Positions 1 to 13,762 of a stretch of DNA of 64,000 nt are shown here, piece by piece (within the stretch, counting starts at the first letter, position 1; the number at the start of each line of letters is the position of its first letter). The stretch comes from Prinia subflava (taxonomy: Eukaryota; Chordata; Aves; Passeriformes; Cisticolidae). The position numbers and the translations under genes were made by a program. Location: positions 3,534,230 to 3,598,229 of the forward strand of contig NC_086247.1 in assembly GCF_021018805.1 (NCBI RefSeq), written 5' to 3'. The notes beneath the pieces were generated by a model that saw nothing but the letters and a program-made list of their open reading frames with translations, made no database searches and was not told where the DNA came from.

Positions 1-718
1 AGTTGATCCTGTGCATTTTCTTAGTGCCTTCCAGCTCTGTTTTCTCTCACAGTCTGGAAGACACAGAAAGGGAAAGACATGAATTCAGATCATATGAATT
101 ATACAGAGGTTTGCCTTGATTCAGAAGCAAACAGGTAAAGGTCTTTCCTAGAAGGGTTCCCATCCAGGGAACCATGTTCCTTTGGATACCTCAGTTCCAT
201 GGGGGTTATTATGTCCCTGGGTTTTTCACACCAGATCCTGGAAGAAATTTGGGAAGAGCAAATCATTTCTGCCCACTATTTCTATCAGTACCTCCCACAA
301 AGCTTCCTTGGAGGCTTCTGATCTCTGTGAACGAGGGAAGAAAGAAATCCAATCCTGAATGAGCCTCAGCTTGCCAACTTTGTTGCTGAACCAATGCATT
401 ATTCATGTGTTTGTGACAGAGTGGTGAGTTTAATGTGCAGAAATGAGCCTAGAGAACTGTGGTGTTATTACATGCTCTGCCTGGCTGTGCTGTGATTTGT
501 GCTGGTTGCTGCTGCTGTGCCAATACTCCTGTGCAAAATGCAATCCCACCATGTCAAGACTGTTAGAGCCTCTTGTTTGCACTGCTTTTTGGATGGCAGA
601 TCCTGCCATCACAGAGTGTTTCTGGTATTTACCAGTTGCTATTGGAAAACCTTAATGAGCTGAAAAAAAATACTGTCCAGTCTCACTTCAAATACCTCCG
701 GAAAAGCAAATATAGAAA
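1..718. other. AT-rich single-copy DNA, no gene seen
   Basis: Only short open frames of about 60-70 codons occur, on both strands and overlapping one another, with no recognisable domain. I see no repeat family here. Possible intron or intergenic DNA. Confidence 0.5.
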
Positions 719-898
719 CACAGAATGGAATCACAGAATGGAAGATTCTTAAAGACCACCTAGTGCCAACCTCCTGCCATGGGCAGTGACACCTTCCACT
801 ATCCCAGGTTGCCCCAAGCCCCATCCAACCTGGCCTTGGACACTTCCAGGGATGGGGCAGCCACAGCTTCTCTGCCAATATTTCACAATGTGCCTCAA
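719..898 (-). mobile_element. CR1 LINE fragment, 3' end
   Basis: The plus strand begins with tandem 'cacagaatgg' units and then reads 'ctgccatgggcag' and 'acaccttccacta', followed by 'cacttccagggatggggcag'. This is the reverse complement of the CR1 3' end (end of ORF2 plus short 3' UTR). The copy is 5'-truncated, as is usual for CR1, and its far edge fades near 890. It is non-autonomous. Confidence 0.9.
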
Positions 899-2363
899 GT
901 TGTAACAATCAAGAGTCCAGAATAGCTGAAGTATTTTATTTTAGCTTACAGTGAAAATACAGATATAAATTTGATGTCATGGTATAACTCCATGAAGAAA
1001 TTGCAGATAGCACAAGAAAAAAATATGGGATTGTCAGACTAGAGACACTGAAGAGAATGAAAGACTCCTCTCATTGCCAGTGTGCAGAGAAAAGAGAGAA
1101 TTATTTTAACAAACTAGGGAGTGATTTGTCAAAAGAATAACAAAACCCTGCAGTTAGGCACCAAAAACATGTAAGAGGGATGAAAACTCCTCAGGTTGCT
1201 GGGAGGAGTTATCATGAGAAGGGTATTCTGCAGCTTTAACCAGTCAAGGCTGGACAAGATTGAGTATTTCAGGCTTTTTTCTAAAAATGCCACTGCACTG
1301 CCCTTCATCACATCACATCTGGGGGTACAGCCCAAATAGAAGCCTATTTATACTATTATTCCCTATATTAACATAAAACAAAGGTAATATTTCTTCAGCC
1401 AGAATAATGTTGACCCACTACAACTGTTTGAAGACCTTCCCCATAATTCATAAATGTCAAACTACTGTTTTACAGGGTTGTTTCTTATGCTACATGTGGT
1501 GTCACTGAAGTAATTAATTTCCCGTGGAATAAGCGATGTTTAGTCTAACTTGCAATTCTCTGCAATATATTTCTCCATGCTGTAGCTGTAAAGGCTAATA
1601 AGGACTTTGATTGTTCAAATCAGAATATATTAGGGCGGTGTGTTAAGATTATTTCCCTTTCGTTTAGTTCCAACAGCCCCTGGTGCAAGAAGGAGCATTG
1701 CAAATCATACAGAGTTCAAAATAGGATATAATGGCACAAAATGAACCTTTTTATGCAAAACAGAAAGAGCTTGATCTCTTTAGTTCAGCCAAAAGAAAGT
1801 TAAAGGGGCCATAATGAGATTATAAATTTCTATGAAGGGAAAATGTATTGTATAACAGGTGCCTTCAGTTTAGCAGAACACTGGGTACAAAATTAAAAAT
1901 GCTGTACCATGCACCCAAAGAATCCTTTGGTTTCCTGTATGTTGGAAAAGTGTCTATCAAATAAATAGGAGGTTAATGTTGGGAAGTGCAGAGGGAAATG
2001 AAGTTAAGGCTTTTAATTGCAAGGGTAGTGAAGCACCAAAACTTATTAAAGTCACACTAGATTCTCCATTACTGAGCAGGGGGAAGGAGTTTCCTTAAAT
2101 TTCAAGGTTTTGTACAAATTCTCATGAAGTCCAGGAAAACTCCTGGTTTCTCAGCTATGGGAAATCAGATTAGGTAACTTCAGTTGTTCCTTCTGACTGT
2201 GTGAAGATGTCACTGGTGTGTAGAACAGACTGGTCAGGATCTTGCAGCCAACTTGCAAAATGGAAGGAGGAAAAGTGCCATGAGACATTTGGATATTGCT
2301 GAGCTGACAGTTTTTGCTTCCTCCAGAGATGGGCAAATAAAAACAAATGAACCTAAACAGATG
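899..2363. other. AT-rich DNA, no gene seen
   Basis: No recognisable exon, RNA gene or repeat family. Open frames are below 75 codons. Confidence 0.45.
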
Positions 2364-2500
2364 GCACAGAACCACAGAAAAGGTTGGAAAAGACCCCTAA
2401 GATTGAGTCCAACCATTTACCCAGTACTGCCAAGCCCAACACTAAACCGTGTCCCTAAGCAACACAGCTACATGTTTTTGGGAACACTTCCAGCATGTTA
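2364..2500 (-). mobile_element. CR1 LINE fragment, older subfamily type
   Basis: Starts with 'cacagaaccacagaaaaggttggaaaag', split here as 'cacagaaccacagaa' and 'ggttggaaaagacc', then 'gagtccaacc'. This is the 'ggttggaaaagacc' type of CR1 3' end in reverse complement. It is diverged and its inner edge is uncertain. A 199-codon frame at 2253-2852 runs across it and is best read as chance. Confidence 0.75.
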
Positions 2501-5061
2501 TAGCATTGTATCTAGGAGTGCTAAATCTGAGAAAGCAAATACAGGCACAGAACTCCATCTTCCCAAAACTGGAAGAACCACCTACTTCATCTCCTCCCCA
2601 TCCAGGATCACTCTCAACAGCACAGCAGTTGATATTTTCAGGGATGATATATTTATTGCCAAGCATCTTTCATCATGTGCAGAGGTTTCATTCAGCCGAA
2701 AAATCCAGATAATTATTTCCAATCAAAACAGTATAATGCCCATTAATTTGTCCAGTATTTATCAAAATAATATTCATCCTGATGAGCTAATGTATAATAT
2801 TAGGGTGAACACCATCTTTATGCTCTTCTTGATGCTGTTCACTGCTCAGTAAACTCAACTTTTGCTATCAAAGCACATTTGTAAATAAACAATCTCATTC
2901 TTAAAAGGCTCTTTGAGCACCATATCAAGCATTAAATGAGGTTGTTATTAAAGAGGGCTCCAATACTTCTGGCGATGAAGCTGAGAATCTCCATGCTGCA
3001 GGAGGATGAAAGCAGAAAAAATTTTAAAAATGTCTCTGTGCTTTAGCCAACAGTGGTACAGAGCAGCTTACTTTGACCAGGGTATCAAGCATCAATGTTT
3101 GCCTCACCTTCCCTACAAATAACATTTTTCCTTATATTTATAGGAGTTTCTTATACTACTCTTCATGCCTATTTATTCTCACCCTGGTCACTGGACACCA
3201 CTGAGAAGAGTCTGACTACATCTGCTTTATGCCCCCACACTGGGTGTTTAAATACACTGATTGCCCTGTGGGCAAACATGTCTGGCAAGTTCAGAGATCA
3301 GAAGAATGAGATGGGGGGTCTTGAAATCTGTGGAGTGGCTTTGTGTCAGTCAAAATGAAGATTTAGATAATTTCTCCCATGTTTGAATTATGTCAGACTC
3401 TTCAAGATGATGCAGCTTCTGTGTCACTCTGAAAGGTAAAGGTGGTGGCAAGGATGAGAGTCCAGCCCTTCACCCAGTGTCTGGGCTGCTACATTTATTC
3501 CATTTCTAGGACAGCTAGAAATGAGTCTGGAGAAAGAGTCTCCAAACCAGGAAAGTCTGAAAAAATCATCAGACCCTGCTGTTTAACACAGATTTCACTG
3601 TCCTTTCAGCTTGGAAATGAGATTATTATTTTGTATCGAGATCACAGCATCTACCTTTATAGCCAGGTCATGACACTTACCCATGCTCAAGTCCTGGCGT
3701 TATGAGTTAAGTTGAATCTCTCCAAAAATTCTGCAGGTCCAGTCTTAGATCCTAAAATGGATAATAATGAGCAGCCCTGCAGATCTCCCTGGGCCAGGCA
3801 CAGGCAGCAAACCCTCCCTTCACCAGCCCAGCACAAGGAATCCACTTTGCAAATTCTGTAAAGGCAGATCTCCCAAAACCTTGCAGATGTGTCTGGTTAA
3901 CATGTTTCTGTTGCTGCATGATTAAATGAGTCTGAAAATTATGGCTTTTTCTTCATGCTCTCAGGACCTAACATTAACTAAGTTCTGTTCTTAACCCAAC
4001 TGATTCCTGCTTGACATTTATCTGTAACTTTGGCTCTAAAAGTCAGTTTGCACCATCTGTTCTGTTTTCCTGGAGGGAAATCACCGTCTGTATTTGCCAT
4101 TGTTTGATTATTAGCTACAAGTAGCACCACATTCTGCTTTTTCAGGTGTTTGCTCTGGAGAAAGATTCCCCTTGTTTCAGGGGCTTGAGGTATTATAGGT
4201 TTGGATTCTCATTAATCCAAAACTTTCTGGTTTAAAGAGCCTGTTTCTCCCAGTGGTGATGGTTTGTAGCCATGGGGTACCACTATCAGGAGTGATTGTG
4301 AAAATCATGTTGAGGTCCATTGAGTTGGCAAAAGTCAAATCCCAGACCACAAATCCCTGTTCACAAAATATGCAGTCCATTATCCTTGCCTCGTATTTGT
4401 TAACAGCTCTTGGCACTACAAAACATCAAAAATACATATGGAAAGAAACAGTAGGAAAACTCTATGCTGAGGAAAAAAAATATTTCAAAACTGTATTTCA
4501 TATAACATTCATTTGACTGGTTTTACTGTCTCTGTAGAAGAAGAGGGAAGCAAGACATGCCTGATGAAAGAAGGTCTTGCTCAAGAGAAATGCCTTGGAA
4601 AATTAATTTTAAAAAATTTAAAAGCACCAGAGTAATAATGACCCTGATCTTTCTTTTCCTTTTGTGGCAGGAAATCCCTGCCTATTAAGGAATTCTTTTT
4701 GGATGAAGCTATTAAAATGTGATACAACACTCTTTTTCCACAGAAGTTTGGAAGTTACAAAGTTTGCTGGCCAAGTTCTCCCTTGAAATTGTGAGAATTC
4801 TATACTGGTGGAATAAGGGAAGATATCAGAGAATTGAAAACCAACTTTTTTAAATGTACAAAAAAGAGTTAAGTGAGGTTATAACAAGAGGTTCAATTAA
4901 CATATTTAGATTTTTAACACATTTTGCAGGTTCTACACTTACCACCCATGGCCCAAAGACAGGGGAACCTATTCAGCTCAGAACATGAACAGCAAGGCTC
5001 AAATCCAAGAGCAGGTTTAGACTGAGATCCAGAACTTCTTTTCAGAAGAAAACAAAGACTA
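2501..5061. other. AT-rich DNA, no gene seen
   Basis: No repeat family or exon recognised. Open frames reach only about 90 codons and overlap on both strands. Confidence 0.45.
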
Positions 5062-5352
5062 TTTACAGGAGCATGTAGTGACAGGACAAGGGGAAATGGT
5101 TTTAAACTGGAAGAAAATAGATTTAGATTGCTTATTAGAAAAAAAAATATTCACTGTGAGGGTGGGGAGGCCCTGGAAAAGACTGCCCAGGGAAGCTGTG
5201 GCTGCTCCATCCCTGGAAGTGTCCAAGGCCAGGCTGGATGGAGCCTGGAGCAACCTGGGATGGTGGAAGGTATCCCTGCTCGTGGCAGGGGGTTGGAACT
5301 CGGTGATCTTTGAGGTCCCTTCCCACCCACACCATCCCATGTTTCTGTGAAG
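5062..5352 (+). mobile_element. CR1 LINE fragment, 3' end, sense
   Basis: Sense-strand CR1. It runs through the ORF2 C-terminal region ('tagtgacaggacaagggg', 'ccctggaagtgtccaaggcc') to the 3' tail 'gaggtcccttccca'. The translated remnant keeps the typical end of the CR1 protein, including a 'SLEVSKARLDGAW' stretch. It is 5'-truncated. Confidence 0.92.
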
Positions 5353-8300
5353 AGCTGTCTCCACCCTGATGGGATGACTGGGTGAGGAGTTGAGTCCTTC
5401 TCCACGTCAGTGGTGAGAACTAGAGGGATTTTTTATTTATGCAGCCATTGTTGCTTCTCTCCTCACATTGTTTACTTCTCCTTTCCAGGGTCACCAAACC
5501 AGCTCAGTAATAGACTTCTCATTTGCATATTAATTGCTCAGGTGAATAGAAATGCCATGTACTGATGTTCAGGCAGGAACAGACAGTTGTGTGCCATCAC
5601 CCAGCAGTGCAGAGTCCACAGCACCCTTTAAACATAGCACCCACTTGTAGGAATCACCATTCTGCATTTGCTGCTTAATTTCTCCCTTGTTAATGTGCTG
5701 CATTCACCAGGCAGGTAGCACATGCTTACCTGGTAAACCCAGGGCTGTAGCAGCCTGAAAATTACTTCTGCCCTGTTTTAATAAGGTGGAAGCATCCTGA
5801 ATGAGCTAAGTATGATCTCCTGTGAATGCTGCCTGTGTCTTCACTCTGACCATTGCACTCCAACCCTTTGTGCCATTTGAGGCACTCTGGGGTGGAGATG
5901 CCTGCCCAGCACTGGCAGCTGGGGCAGAAAACCTCCTGGTGATGCAAAACCTTCTGCAGAAGCACTTGGAGGCCATGGGACATCCTCAAAAGCATCTGCA
6001 AGGGCATGAGAGCTGTGTGTGGAGCCTGAAATATTAATTTACAGTCAACCAGGAACAGTCTTCAAGGAAAAATGGGACCATGCTGACCATATTTATATTA
6101 ATAGAGAAAATATGGGGTTTGATTTTACCTTGCATTTATTTAGGTTTGCATTGTCCCCTACTGAAAGGACATGAGACAAAGTGAGCATAGGCATGAGGAA
6201 TAACCAGAGGCACCAGAAATTCACAACTTGACAACAAAAACCCCACAGGAGGTTTGTCAAAACTGCCATGGTTGTAACATTTCTGTGTGCAACAGAAAAT
6301 CATAGCACAGCAAAACCCAAATTAAATTAATAAAATAAAAAATATAGGTAAGCATAAAGGATTTTTTTTTAAAAAAGGAACTTACAAGAAGTTTTATGTT
6401 ACCTATTTTTTTTAATATCCAAACCTCATCTGCCTAGAGAAGAACATGTCATCCCCATGGTTTATATTTCTCTAAGAGAAGTTATTAATCTTTTTAAACT
6501 GCTCCAGACTGTAATTATCACCCTTTTCTGTGAAACCAAAGCTTGAAAATTTTTGATCTTTGGTATTATTTACTGAAGCTGTCCCTGACTCAGCAACAAC
6601 CTCATAAGAAAAACTGTAATCAATACCTTATTATGGGGTTTTTTTGAGTTAAATTAGCTTTTATTCCACAGACACCTATACATTTTCTTGTTCTAGTGAG
6701 CCTTTTCTCCTTGGCTATCTACTTCTTTTCATTTAATCTCAAGTCAAAAACCAGATCTCACGATTTATTTTGAAAGGAAGCAAAACAAATGGAATTTTCA
6801 GATGAAGAGGAATGTCTGTAGAGTGGAAGAAACAGGACCCAGGAGACCCAAATGCTCTCATCTGAGTGTGATTTGAGGGATCTGAGACTTCATTTCAAGC
6901 TGTAGCCTCCTCTTCTCTTCCAGCCATGGCTGCACCATGCCTTTTACTGAAATAAAATGGATAATCTTTGTTACAGCTCAACTCAGGAAACTGTAATTCA
7001 GGAAAGAGGAGCAGCTGCAAGAAATTAAATGTGGAGCAGTATTAAACTTTTGTCCATGCTGATTTGTGTAAACAATATTCCAGACAGGGAGAGCTCACAG
7101 CCCCTGTGAAAAAGCCTTTTAAACTCTGAAAAATTTGAAATCCAGAGCAGACCTCTTGACATCAGTGTGGTTTTCCTGAGTCACTATTTTCAGTTAGTAT
7201 TAAAAAAAAAAAAATCTTCTCTTTCTTCCTTATTTTGTTACAGCTGTAAGGAAAGAATTGCAATGTGCAACCCAAATGAATGACCAATATTTCAGACTGA
7301 ACCTGTAGCAAAATCAATAAAATTTTATTATTCTGGTTGCTGGACATAAGGTTACAGTAAGGAAACCTCAAAATTTTCAAAGGAGTCTTTATCACAACCT
7401 TCATTATATAAAAAAAAAAAAGTGCAGTTTGAAACAGTCAACAAATTATGTTCAAAGTATTATGTAATGTGTTTAAATAATAGAAATTAAATTGGGAGGC
7501 TTCCAGCAGCAATGCAAGACTGAATTGAAAAGTGATGGATGGGTTCAGAGATATGAAACTCATTGGAATAAAAGAGGTAAAAGCATGAAATGACAACAAG
7601 AAACTGTTCAGAACCACAAATGAGCTTGATGGAAAAAGAAAATGGGAAAAACAGCAGTCTGAAATTGCAGAGCAGGAGGTGTCTTTACTGTCCTGTTGCT
7701 GTTGCCTCAGTCTGATGTCCAAGTTCACGAGGCCTGTCAGACTCTTTGGGCTCCAGGGCTTCTTTAAGGTCCCTGCCTTCAGCCAGAGAAATCAAAAGCA
7801 AAGAAATCAATGTCCTTATTTTGTACAACATGTTTTTTTTCATGGCCAGGACTGAGCCAGACCTGCTTTCTACCAACCTCCTCTTTCTAACTCTCTCCAC
7901 CCACGGGCCCCAAGGAAGCCAAATTCACCTCAGCACAACACTCGTGGGTGATGCAGCACAAGCTCAACTTTATCCTGCCCCAAAATTTCCTTCTTCTCAG
8001 GAAACCTTTCCATGGTTTCCCACATCACCAACTGAGCAGACAGATAAATTCAGCACCCCACTTTCACTTCTCATTTCACTGCCAAGGTGAAGCAGTCAAG
8101 AGCTAAACCCTTCCCTGCTATACCCTCTACAAACTCACAACTTTTATTGCTATAAGGGGTCTACATTTTGTGTAAGACTTTTATAAATCATCTTTTTTTT
8201 CACAGGGGTAGGTGGTATTTATGATGTGTTTAGGAGGTGTGGGAGGAAAAGGGACAGAAAATTTATGGTAACCATCCCATCCTGCAGTGTCCAGGACAAT

Positions 8301-8767
8301 TTCAGTGTGTGGAAATCCTCAGCTCTACGGAGGAAGGCACACTGAAGGCTCTCTCAGTACAGCAGCCAACATTTGCTTAACGTCCCATTAATATTTAAAC
8401 AACAAATCTGTCAACAGATTAATTGGCACTGCCACTTTCCAGCAGTTTTATGGGCACTTCAAGCCACCAGCAGTCTATTGCTAAAAAGAAGCATGTAGCA
8501 TTTAAATATGTATGCATACACGACAATATGGATATTAAGCACCCTGAAGAAAAAGCAGAATTGTAATCATGCTGTTCTTGTGCTGGATTCCCAATGCTTC
8601 CTGCTCTCTCTAGAGAAGTGTTGACAGAAAGAGGTCATCAAAACTATTTAGGAAATACTTGGGCACTTTTTCCCATGGCAGAGAAGATGTTGATATCAAG
8701 GACCAAACATAAACTGGAACAAGCAAGGAGAGAGAGAAGATTTTAGATAATGTAAGAAGCCATTTTG
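5353..8767. other. AT-rich DNA, no gene seen
   Basis: Contains A-runs near 7201 and 7410 and A/T-rich stretches near 6330-6420. A 114-codon frame at 7746-8090 (+) shows no family signature. No exon, RNA gene or mobile element recognised. Confidence 0.45.
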
Positions 8768-8850
8768 TGGAATCATAGAATCATTAAGATTGGAAAAGAC
8801 CTCTGAGACCATCGAGTCCAACTGTTAACTCAGCACCAGCTCTCTCTGGA
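8768..8850 (-). mobile_element. Short CR1 LINE fragment
   Basis: 'ggaatcatagaatcattaag' followed by 'attggaaaagacctctgaga' and 'cgagtccaac' is the reverse complement of a CR1 3' tail. Only about 80 bp can be followed. Confidence 0.88.
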
Positions 8851-10518
8851 GACTCTCCTATCCCTTTTCCAGCTGCAACTGAGGCAGCCTGGACAGTTTA
8901 GATTTCAACTGATGTTAAAATCTGAAGTTTGGTCAAGGGAACTTTACCTCTGGTATAGCACACCACTCAAGCCTCATTTACTTAAATTCAATGGCTTTCC
9001 CACCTCTATTTTGACAGGCACATCACAGTTAATTACAGGAATAATTCAGTGAACTGGGCATAGATTAATGTGTGTGCTTGCTCAGATCCATGCCAATAGA
9101 TGAGGGAAAAAATTTGCAAGAGTGACAGACACTACAGTGCATAATTCCCCTGCTCCACTCATTAGCCAAGCATGTAGCAGTTTCAGGAGCAGTGATCCAA
9201 ACTTATTTTCTCTGCAGAGAGACAAAATCCACAAATGAGTGGGAAATAGAGAAAAATGGGCACAGAGATAGAGAGTGCAGCCCCTAATTGATCCTTCACA
9301 AAATGTATTTACTTTGTTTTTGCTCCCTGGTGAATTCATTAGCTCTCACTTAGCACCATTCTTTGGTCAAATGCTCAGCATTTGAATCAATTTATTCTAG
9401 GACTCATAAAATACTGGTTTATTTCCACCTTTTGACTATGCAAGCCATGAAAGCAGTTACTCTTTGGAAGAGAAATAGTTCTCCTGGCCTCCAGAGGGTT
9501 TTTGGAAGAAACTCACACAAAAGTGTGTCTGTGTGTGGGCACACTCATGGAAAATTTCATAACAATTTCATGGTCACAACCAACAGCTTAGGAATAAAAT
9601 ACAATCGAGGCACTTGAAGTTTTCTGCCAACCCTCCAAGTTTTATTCTGGAGCCTTTCTCACTGGCACTGCAGATTAGGGGGGTTAATCAAACCCTCTTG
9701 TGCTCCATATCAGATGTCCTTCCTCAGAGGGTGACTGAAAGAGACAGAGCTACATTTCATGTTTATAAAGACTCATAGCTCTTCATTTTACTTTCAATTT
9801 TAAGCAATCAAGTGATACTTCTGTTCATTCAGCAGCTGTTCTGTGCCTCTTTGGTAAAGCAGGTACCTGCCCATTTGGGAGCTAAGACCATATTTCTGCA
9901 ACTTCTAAAGAAAAAGGATTTTGAGATTTACCACTGGGAAAACTCTCTAAAGTTTACCTACTTACCCTACCAAGCCATCACTCCTTGTTTAATGAGTGTT
10001 TTCTGGCTGCATCTCATGTCTATTTCTTCATTGTGGATTTCTGTAATCAACATTTCACTTCAAACTTAACACAATTATTTGGCTTTACACCTGGTGTTTG
10101 AACTGAAAACAGAATTTAAAAAAAAAAAGGTATTTGCTGCTTACTTTTAAAAAAGGATATTTTGAGGCATTTGCTGCTTACTTTTATTTCCCTTGCTGTT
10201 AGTAGACACACACTCCTTTCTCCTGTAGTGGAATGTTCCAAATGCCAGTAGCTTCAGTTGAGTTTGAACTTAAGAAATGGGCAATTTCTGAACTTCCAAG
10301 AGTCTTTGATCCTCTAGAAGCTCATTAAAGTTGATCCTGAATACAACACTCTACTTCTGCAATCACTTTGCCAATTAATGCTAATGTCACTTATTAGTAA
10401 ATGTGTGAGAAACCATGATCGGATGATTTGGAATGAGGCTATTTGTGGTTTTAACAAAGGAGCTACATCAATAAAGCTTTGATAAGATTCTGCTATATGG
10501 CTGCAGATAAACCAGCTC
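8851..10518. other. AT-rich DNA with one small local duplication
   Basis: The motif 'atttgctgcttactttta' occurs twice, at about 10131 and 10169, a direct local duplication. No gene or repeat family recognised otherwise. Confidence 0.45.
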
Positions 10519-10881
10519 TGCATGGATGCCTGGAGAGGCTGCCTGGAACAGAGGCTAGACAGTGTTAAAGGAATAAAGCAGGTGTTTATTAAAAGGCCCT
10601 CAGAGGATGCACCTTGGGCAGTACAAGAGCCTGGCCAAGGCTCCACCCAAGATGGACAATGGATGATGAGTTTTCACACTTTTATCAATTTTGAGCCATT
10701 TGCATATTGGGGTTATTTGTCCAGTTACAGCTTCAGGTTATGAAGTCCCATCCTCCCAGGCTGCTCTCCTCAATTCTGTGCTGTTTGTACTTTTTGGGCT
10801 GAAGCTGCAACTGTGTCCTTGGTTCTGGGGCTGGAAAAGGATTGTTGTGTCTGACTAAACTGTGAGGAGAGCTTGCAAACA
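10519..10881 (-). mobile_element. Solo LTR of an endogenous retrovirus
   Basis: Read on the minus strand, the segment has a TATA-like 'gataaaag' (about 10680), a polyadenylation signal AATAAA at about 10582-10590, and about 60 bp of U5-like sequence after it. The plus-strand text 'ggaataaagcaggtgttta' near 10570 is one I associate with common bird LTRs. The right end reads TGTTTGC on the LTR strand. The left end is uncertain and no clear target-site duplication was found, so the edges may be off by tens of bases. No internal retroviral sequence adjoins it. Confidence 0.65.
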
Positions 10882-11754
10882 CTTTATATGAAGTTCAGAG
10901 GGATAAACTAATGCATTACAGAATCGGAAAAATATGAAAGGTAAAACTTAAAGCATCGGCATCTTATGTAAATTATTTAGTGGCAAAAGAGACAAATTGT
11001 TTCCAAGAGACCCCCTGGGCTGGAAAGCTGGCATCAATGTTCCTTTGCCAGAGTCTTTCCAATGGAAGAGAGGAGTATTATTTCCTGATTTTTTTTATTA
11101 TTAATATTGTTGTTGTTGTTTAAGTTGTCATTCAATTACAATTTTTCTCCCCTCTGCACAGGGAATGAGAACATCAATAATGTGGGGATTTCTGTCTTCA
11201 AGGAAAGATATCAATTTTTGATGAAGAGATATAATTCCAAGGAAACCCAGGCATGATTATAATTAACACCTCCAAGTGTGTCCATTCTCATTTCTTTCTA
11301 AGCTGTGTTACAGCTTTAAGTATTAGCAGAAGTCAGCTGAGAATTTTCTGCTTGGAGGCTCAAATAGAAACAGCTTCTCCTAAACTGTACCAGAGCTTAA
11401 AATGCAATTATAAATCTTGTATTTAATTACACTGCAATCTCTCTGTATACACAGAATATTCCAGTTAGCATAATCAATAGGAAAGACAGAGAAAGCATGA
11501 GTGTGAACTCTGAAATCTCAGATATAACTATTAATTCACTCAACACAAGCACCAAAGCCAAAACAGCGCTCCTCAAATCTCAGTTGCAGCAACAAACTTC
11601 TGAAGAAGCATTTTGCCTTCAGAATACTTTTCACCTAGTTTTGAAATTTGTGGTTTAGAAAGAAATGAGAGGAAATGGTCTCTTTGCAGTCTCCATCCAT
11701 GCAGATACTTGAAACCCAACAGGACACAGTCCTTTGCAGTCTGCTTCCACCAGA
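10882..11754. other. AT-rich DNA, no gene seen
   Basis: Contains a short GTT run near 11107-11121. Nothing else recognisable. Confidence 0.45.
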
Positions 11755-11827
11755 CCTGCTAGAGGGGGTTGTACTAGATCATCTCCAAAGATCCATCCCT
11801 ATATCATCCTTTCCATGACTCTATGAA
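11755..11827 (+). mobile_element. Short CR1 LINE 3' tail, sense
   Basis: 'agagggggttgtactagatc', 'atctccaaagatccatccct' and a final 'gactctatgaa' match the sense CR1 3' tail with divergence. Confidence 0.72.
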
Positions 11828-13452
11828 GTTATGAACAGTTATCCCAGAACAACACAAAAAAACAACTATTAGCCAAAAAGAATTTAATGGCTTATATTTC
11901 TAAGCACCTAAATTTCATAACAGCATCTGTCTTGTACTGACACACAAGGAAAAGATCAGGAATCACGTTCTAGGAGAATCAGACCAATAAAACAACCTTA
12001 AATATCCTTAAGAAGAACTTTAGAAAATATCAAACATATTCATGGAAGTGTTTTTTAGGTTTTGGGGGTAATTCTAAAGAGATCTTCAAAGGCAAATTTT
12101 GCAGAACTGGACAGAGATTTTCAGAATATTGCTTACCAGGAAAGCAGTTATTCTGGTACAAACAGGTAGGATGAAGCAAGACAAAAAATAGTAGTTAAAC
12201 GACAAAAGAATTAACCTTAATTTACTCTAATTAACCTAGAGATAAATTGGTCTTTGCCACTATATTCTGCCATCACACTATGGTTTTATAACTTATTTTT
12301 ATTGGCCAATCCATCTTCAATTCGACTTTCTTTCTTAAGTCCTCATTACTATTCCACAGCTCAATAGTGCTTTTTTTTAACCACTAGACATGTTAAATGG
12401 GGGGAAAATAAAATGGATCAATACAGCAACTCAATTAATTCCTCATCTTAAATTCTAATAAAATCAATTTGGAGAAGTGCCGTATCGTTAAGCTTACATC
12501 ATAATGCAGTAATTAGAAACAACTTTCATCTTGCTTGTTCCTTTGAAGATTTTAATGGCAATCAATTAAACATGCTTTGCTTCTCCATTAAAGCCTTCCA
12601 AAATGGAAACTGGATGAGAAGTTAAAGATAAGGTGGCTGATTGCACAGTCTTCCCACCTACCCCCATTTCAAATATTCCCCCCCAAAATGTACAGACTCA
12701 CCATTAAAAAGTTAGCATGAGCATAGTAACCAGCAATAAGTTTTCAGTGAATAGACCATGTTTTAATAGAGTGCTGCAGCACTTTGGGATTTGCATATTT
12801 ACCAAGCAGAAATTTTGGTGAGGCTCACTGAGCTCAAACGTCTTTTCAGGTTTACACTCAGACACCTTTAGGAGTTTAGCTATTTTTTAATTAAAAGGAT
12901 GCAAAATAAGCTTCTCTGTGTACTATTTTAATTGTTTCTGCTGGTCTTAGAGAGAAAATGATAAATTTTACATGCTATTTCATTAATAGTAATAACTGCA
13001 GCTTAGCAGTGATCCCCCTATAGCAAGTGCTGCACAAAAAAAAAAAAGAAAGAGGACAGACCCAAGTTCAATTTTCTACAGTTTAAGCATAAACCACCAG
13101 GTACCGCCACTAATTTTTCTCCGGCTAGGGATTTGTGCCCAGGAGGAATTTGCATTCAGAAAGAAAACATGCACACCCAGTCAATGGCTGAACATCTAAT
13201 TAGCTGCTTCTCTCTGACATCAGAGAAATCCAAATTTCTTAATTGCTTGTGGTTTGCCTTATTAAATTCCAGCAGCATCTCTCCAGCTGTCAGAAGTGCA
13301 CACACTGTCCCTGGTGGTGTCTCAGCATGGACCCCACACCATCACACCATCCTCCCCCTTGTTATCACCCCATGGTCCCTGAAATGGCACTCGAGGGCAT
13401 TTCTTCGGGTTTGCTGAAATGTTCACATCTTGTGGACTAACACAAAACAAAT
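11828..13452. other. AT-rich DNA, no gene seen
   Basis: A-run at about 13037-13048. An octamer-like 'atttgcat' lies near 12788. No exon or repeat family recognised. Confidence 0.45.
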
Positions 13453-13762
13453 TACAGAATCGCAAAATGGTTTGGATTGGAAAAGGACCTTGAAGATCAT
13501 CTGATTCCAATCCCCCTGCCATGGGCAGGGACACCTTCCACTAAACCAGGTTGTTCAGAGCCCCATCCAACCTGACCTTGAACACTTCCAGGGATGAGGC
13601 AGCCACAGCTTCTCTGGGAAACCTGGGCCAGGGCCTCATCATCCTCACAGAGAAAAAATTTTCCTGGTATCTAATCTAAACCTACCTTCTCTCAGTTCAA
13701 AGCCATTTCCCCTTGTCCGGTCACTCTGTGCTCTTGTAAAAAGTCCCTCTCCTTTCTTGTAT
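13453..13762 (-). mobile_element. CR1 LINE fragment, 3' end
   Basis: Reverse-complement CR1 running from 'ggattggaaaaggacc' through 'ctgccatgggcagggacacc' and 'cacttccagggatgaggcag' to 'ccccttgtccggtcactctg'. This covers the end of ORF2 and the 3' tail. Confidence 0.92.

Noticed and set aside
2253..2852. 199-codon plus-strand open frame, the longest in the first half of the window
   Set aside because: It runs through a reverse-complement CR1 fragment and then AT-rich DNA. The composition is not protein-like and there is no domain, so it is best explained as chance.
12780..12850. Octamer-like 'atttgcat' as a regulatory element
   Set aside because: An 8-bp match in AT-rich DNA is expected by chance, and conservation cannot be judged from one sequence.
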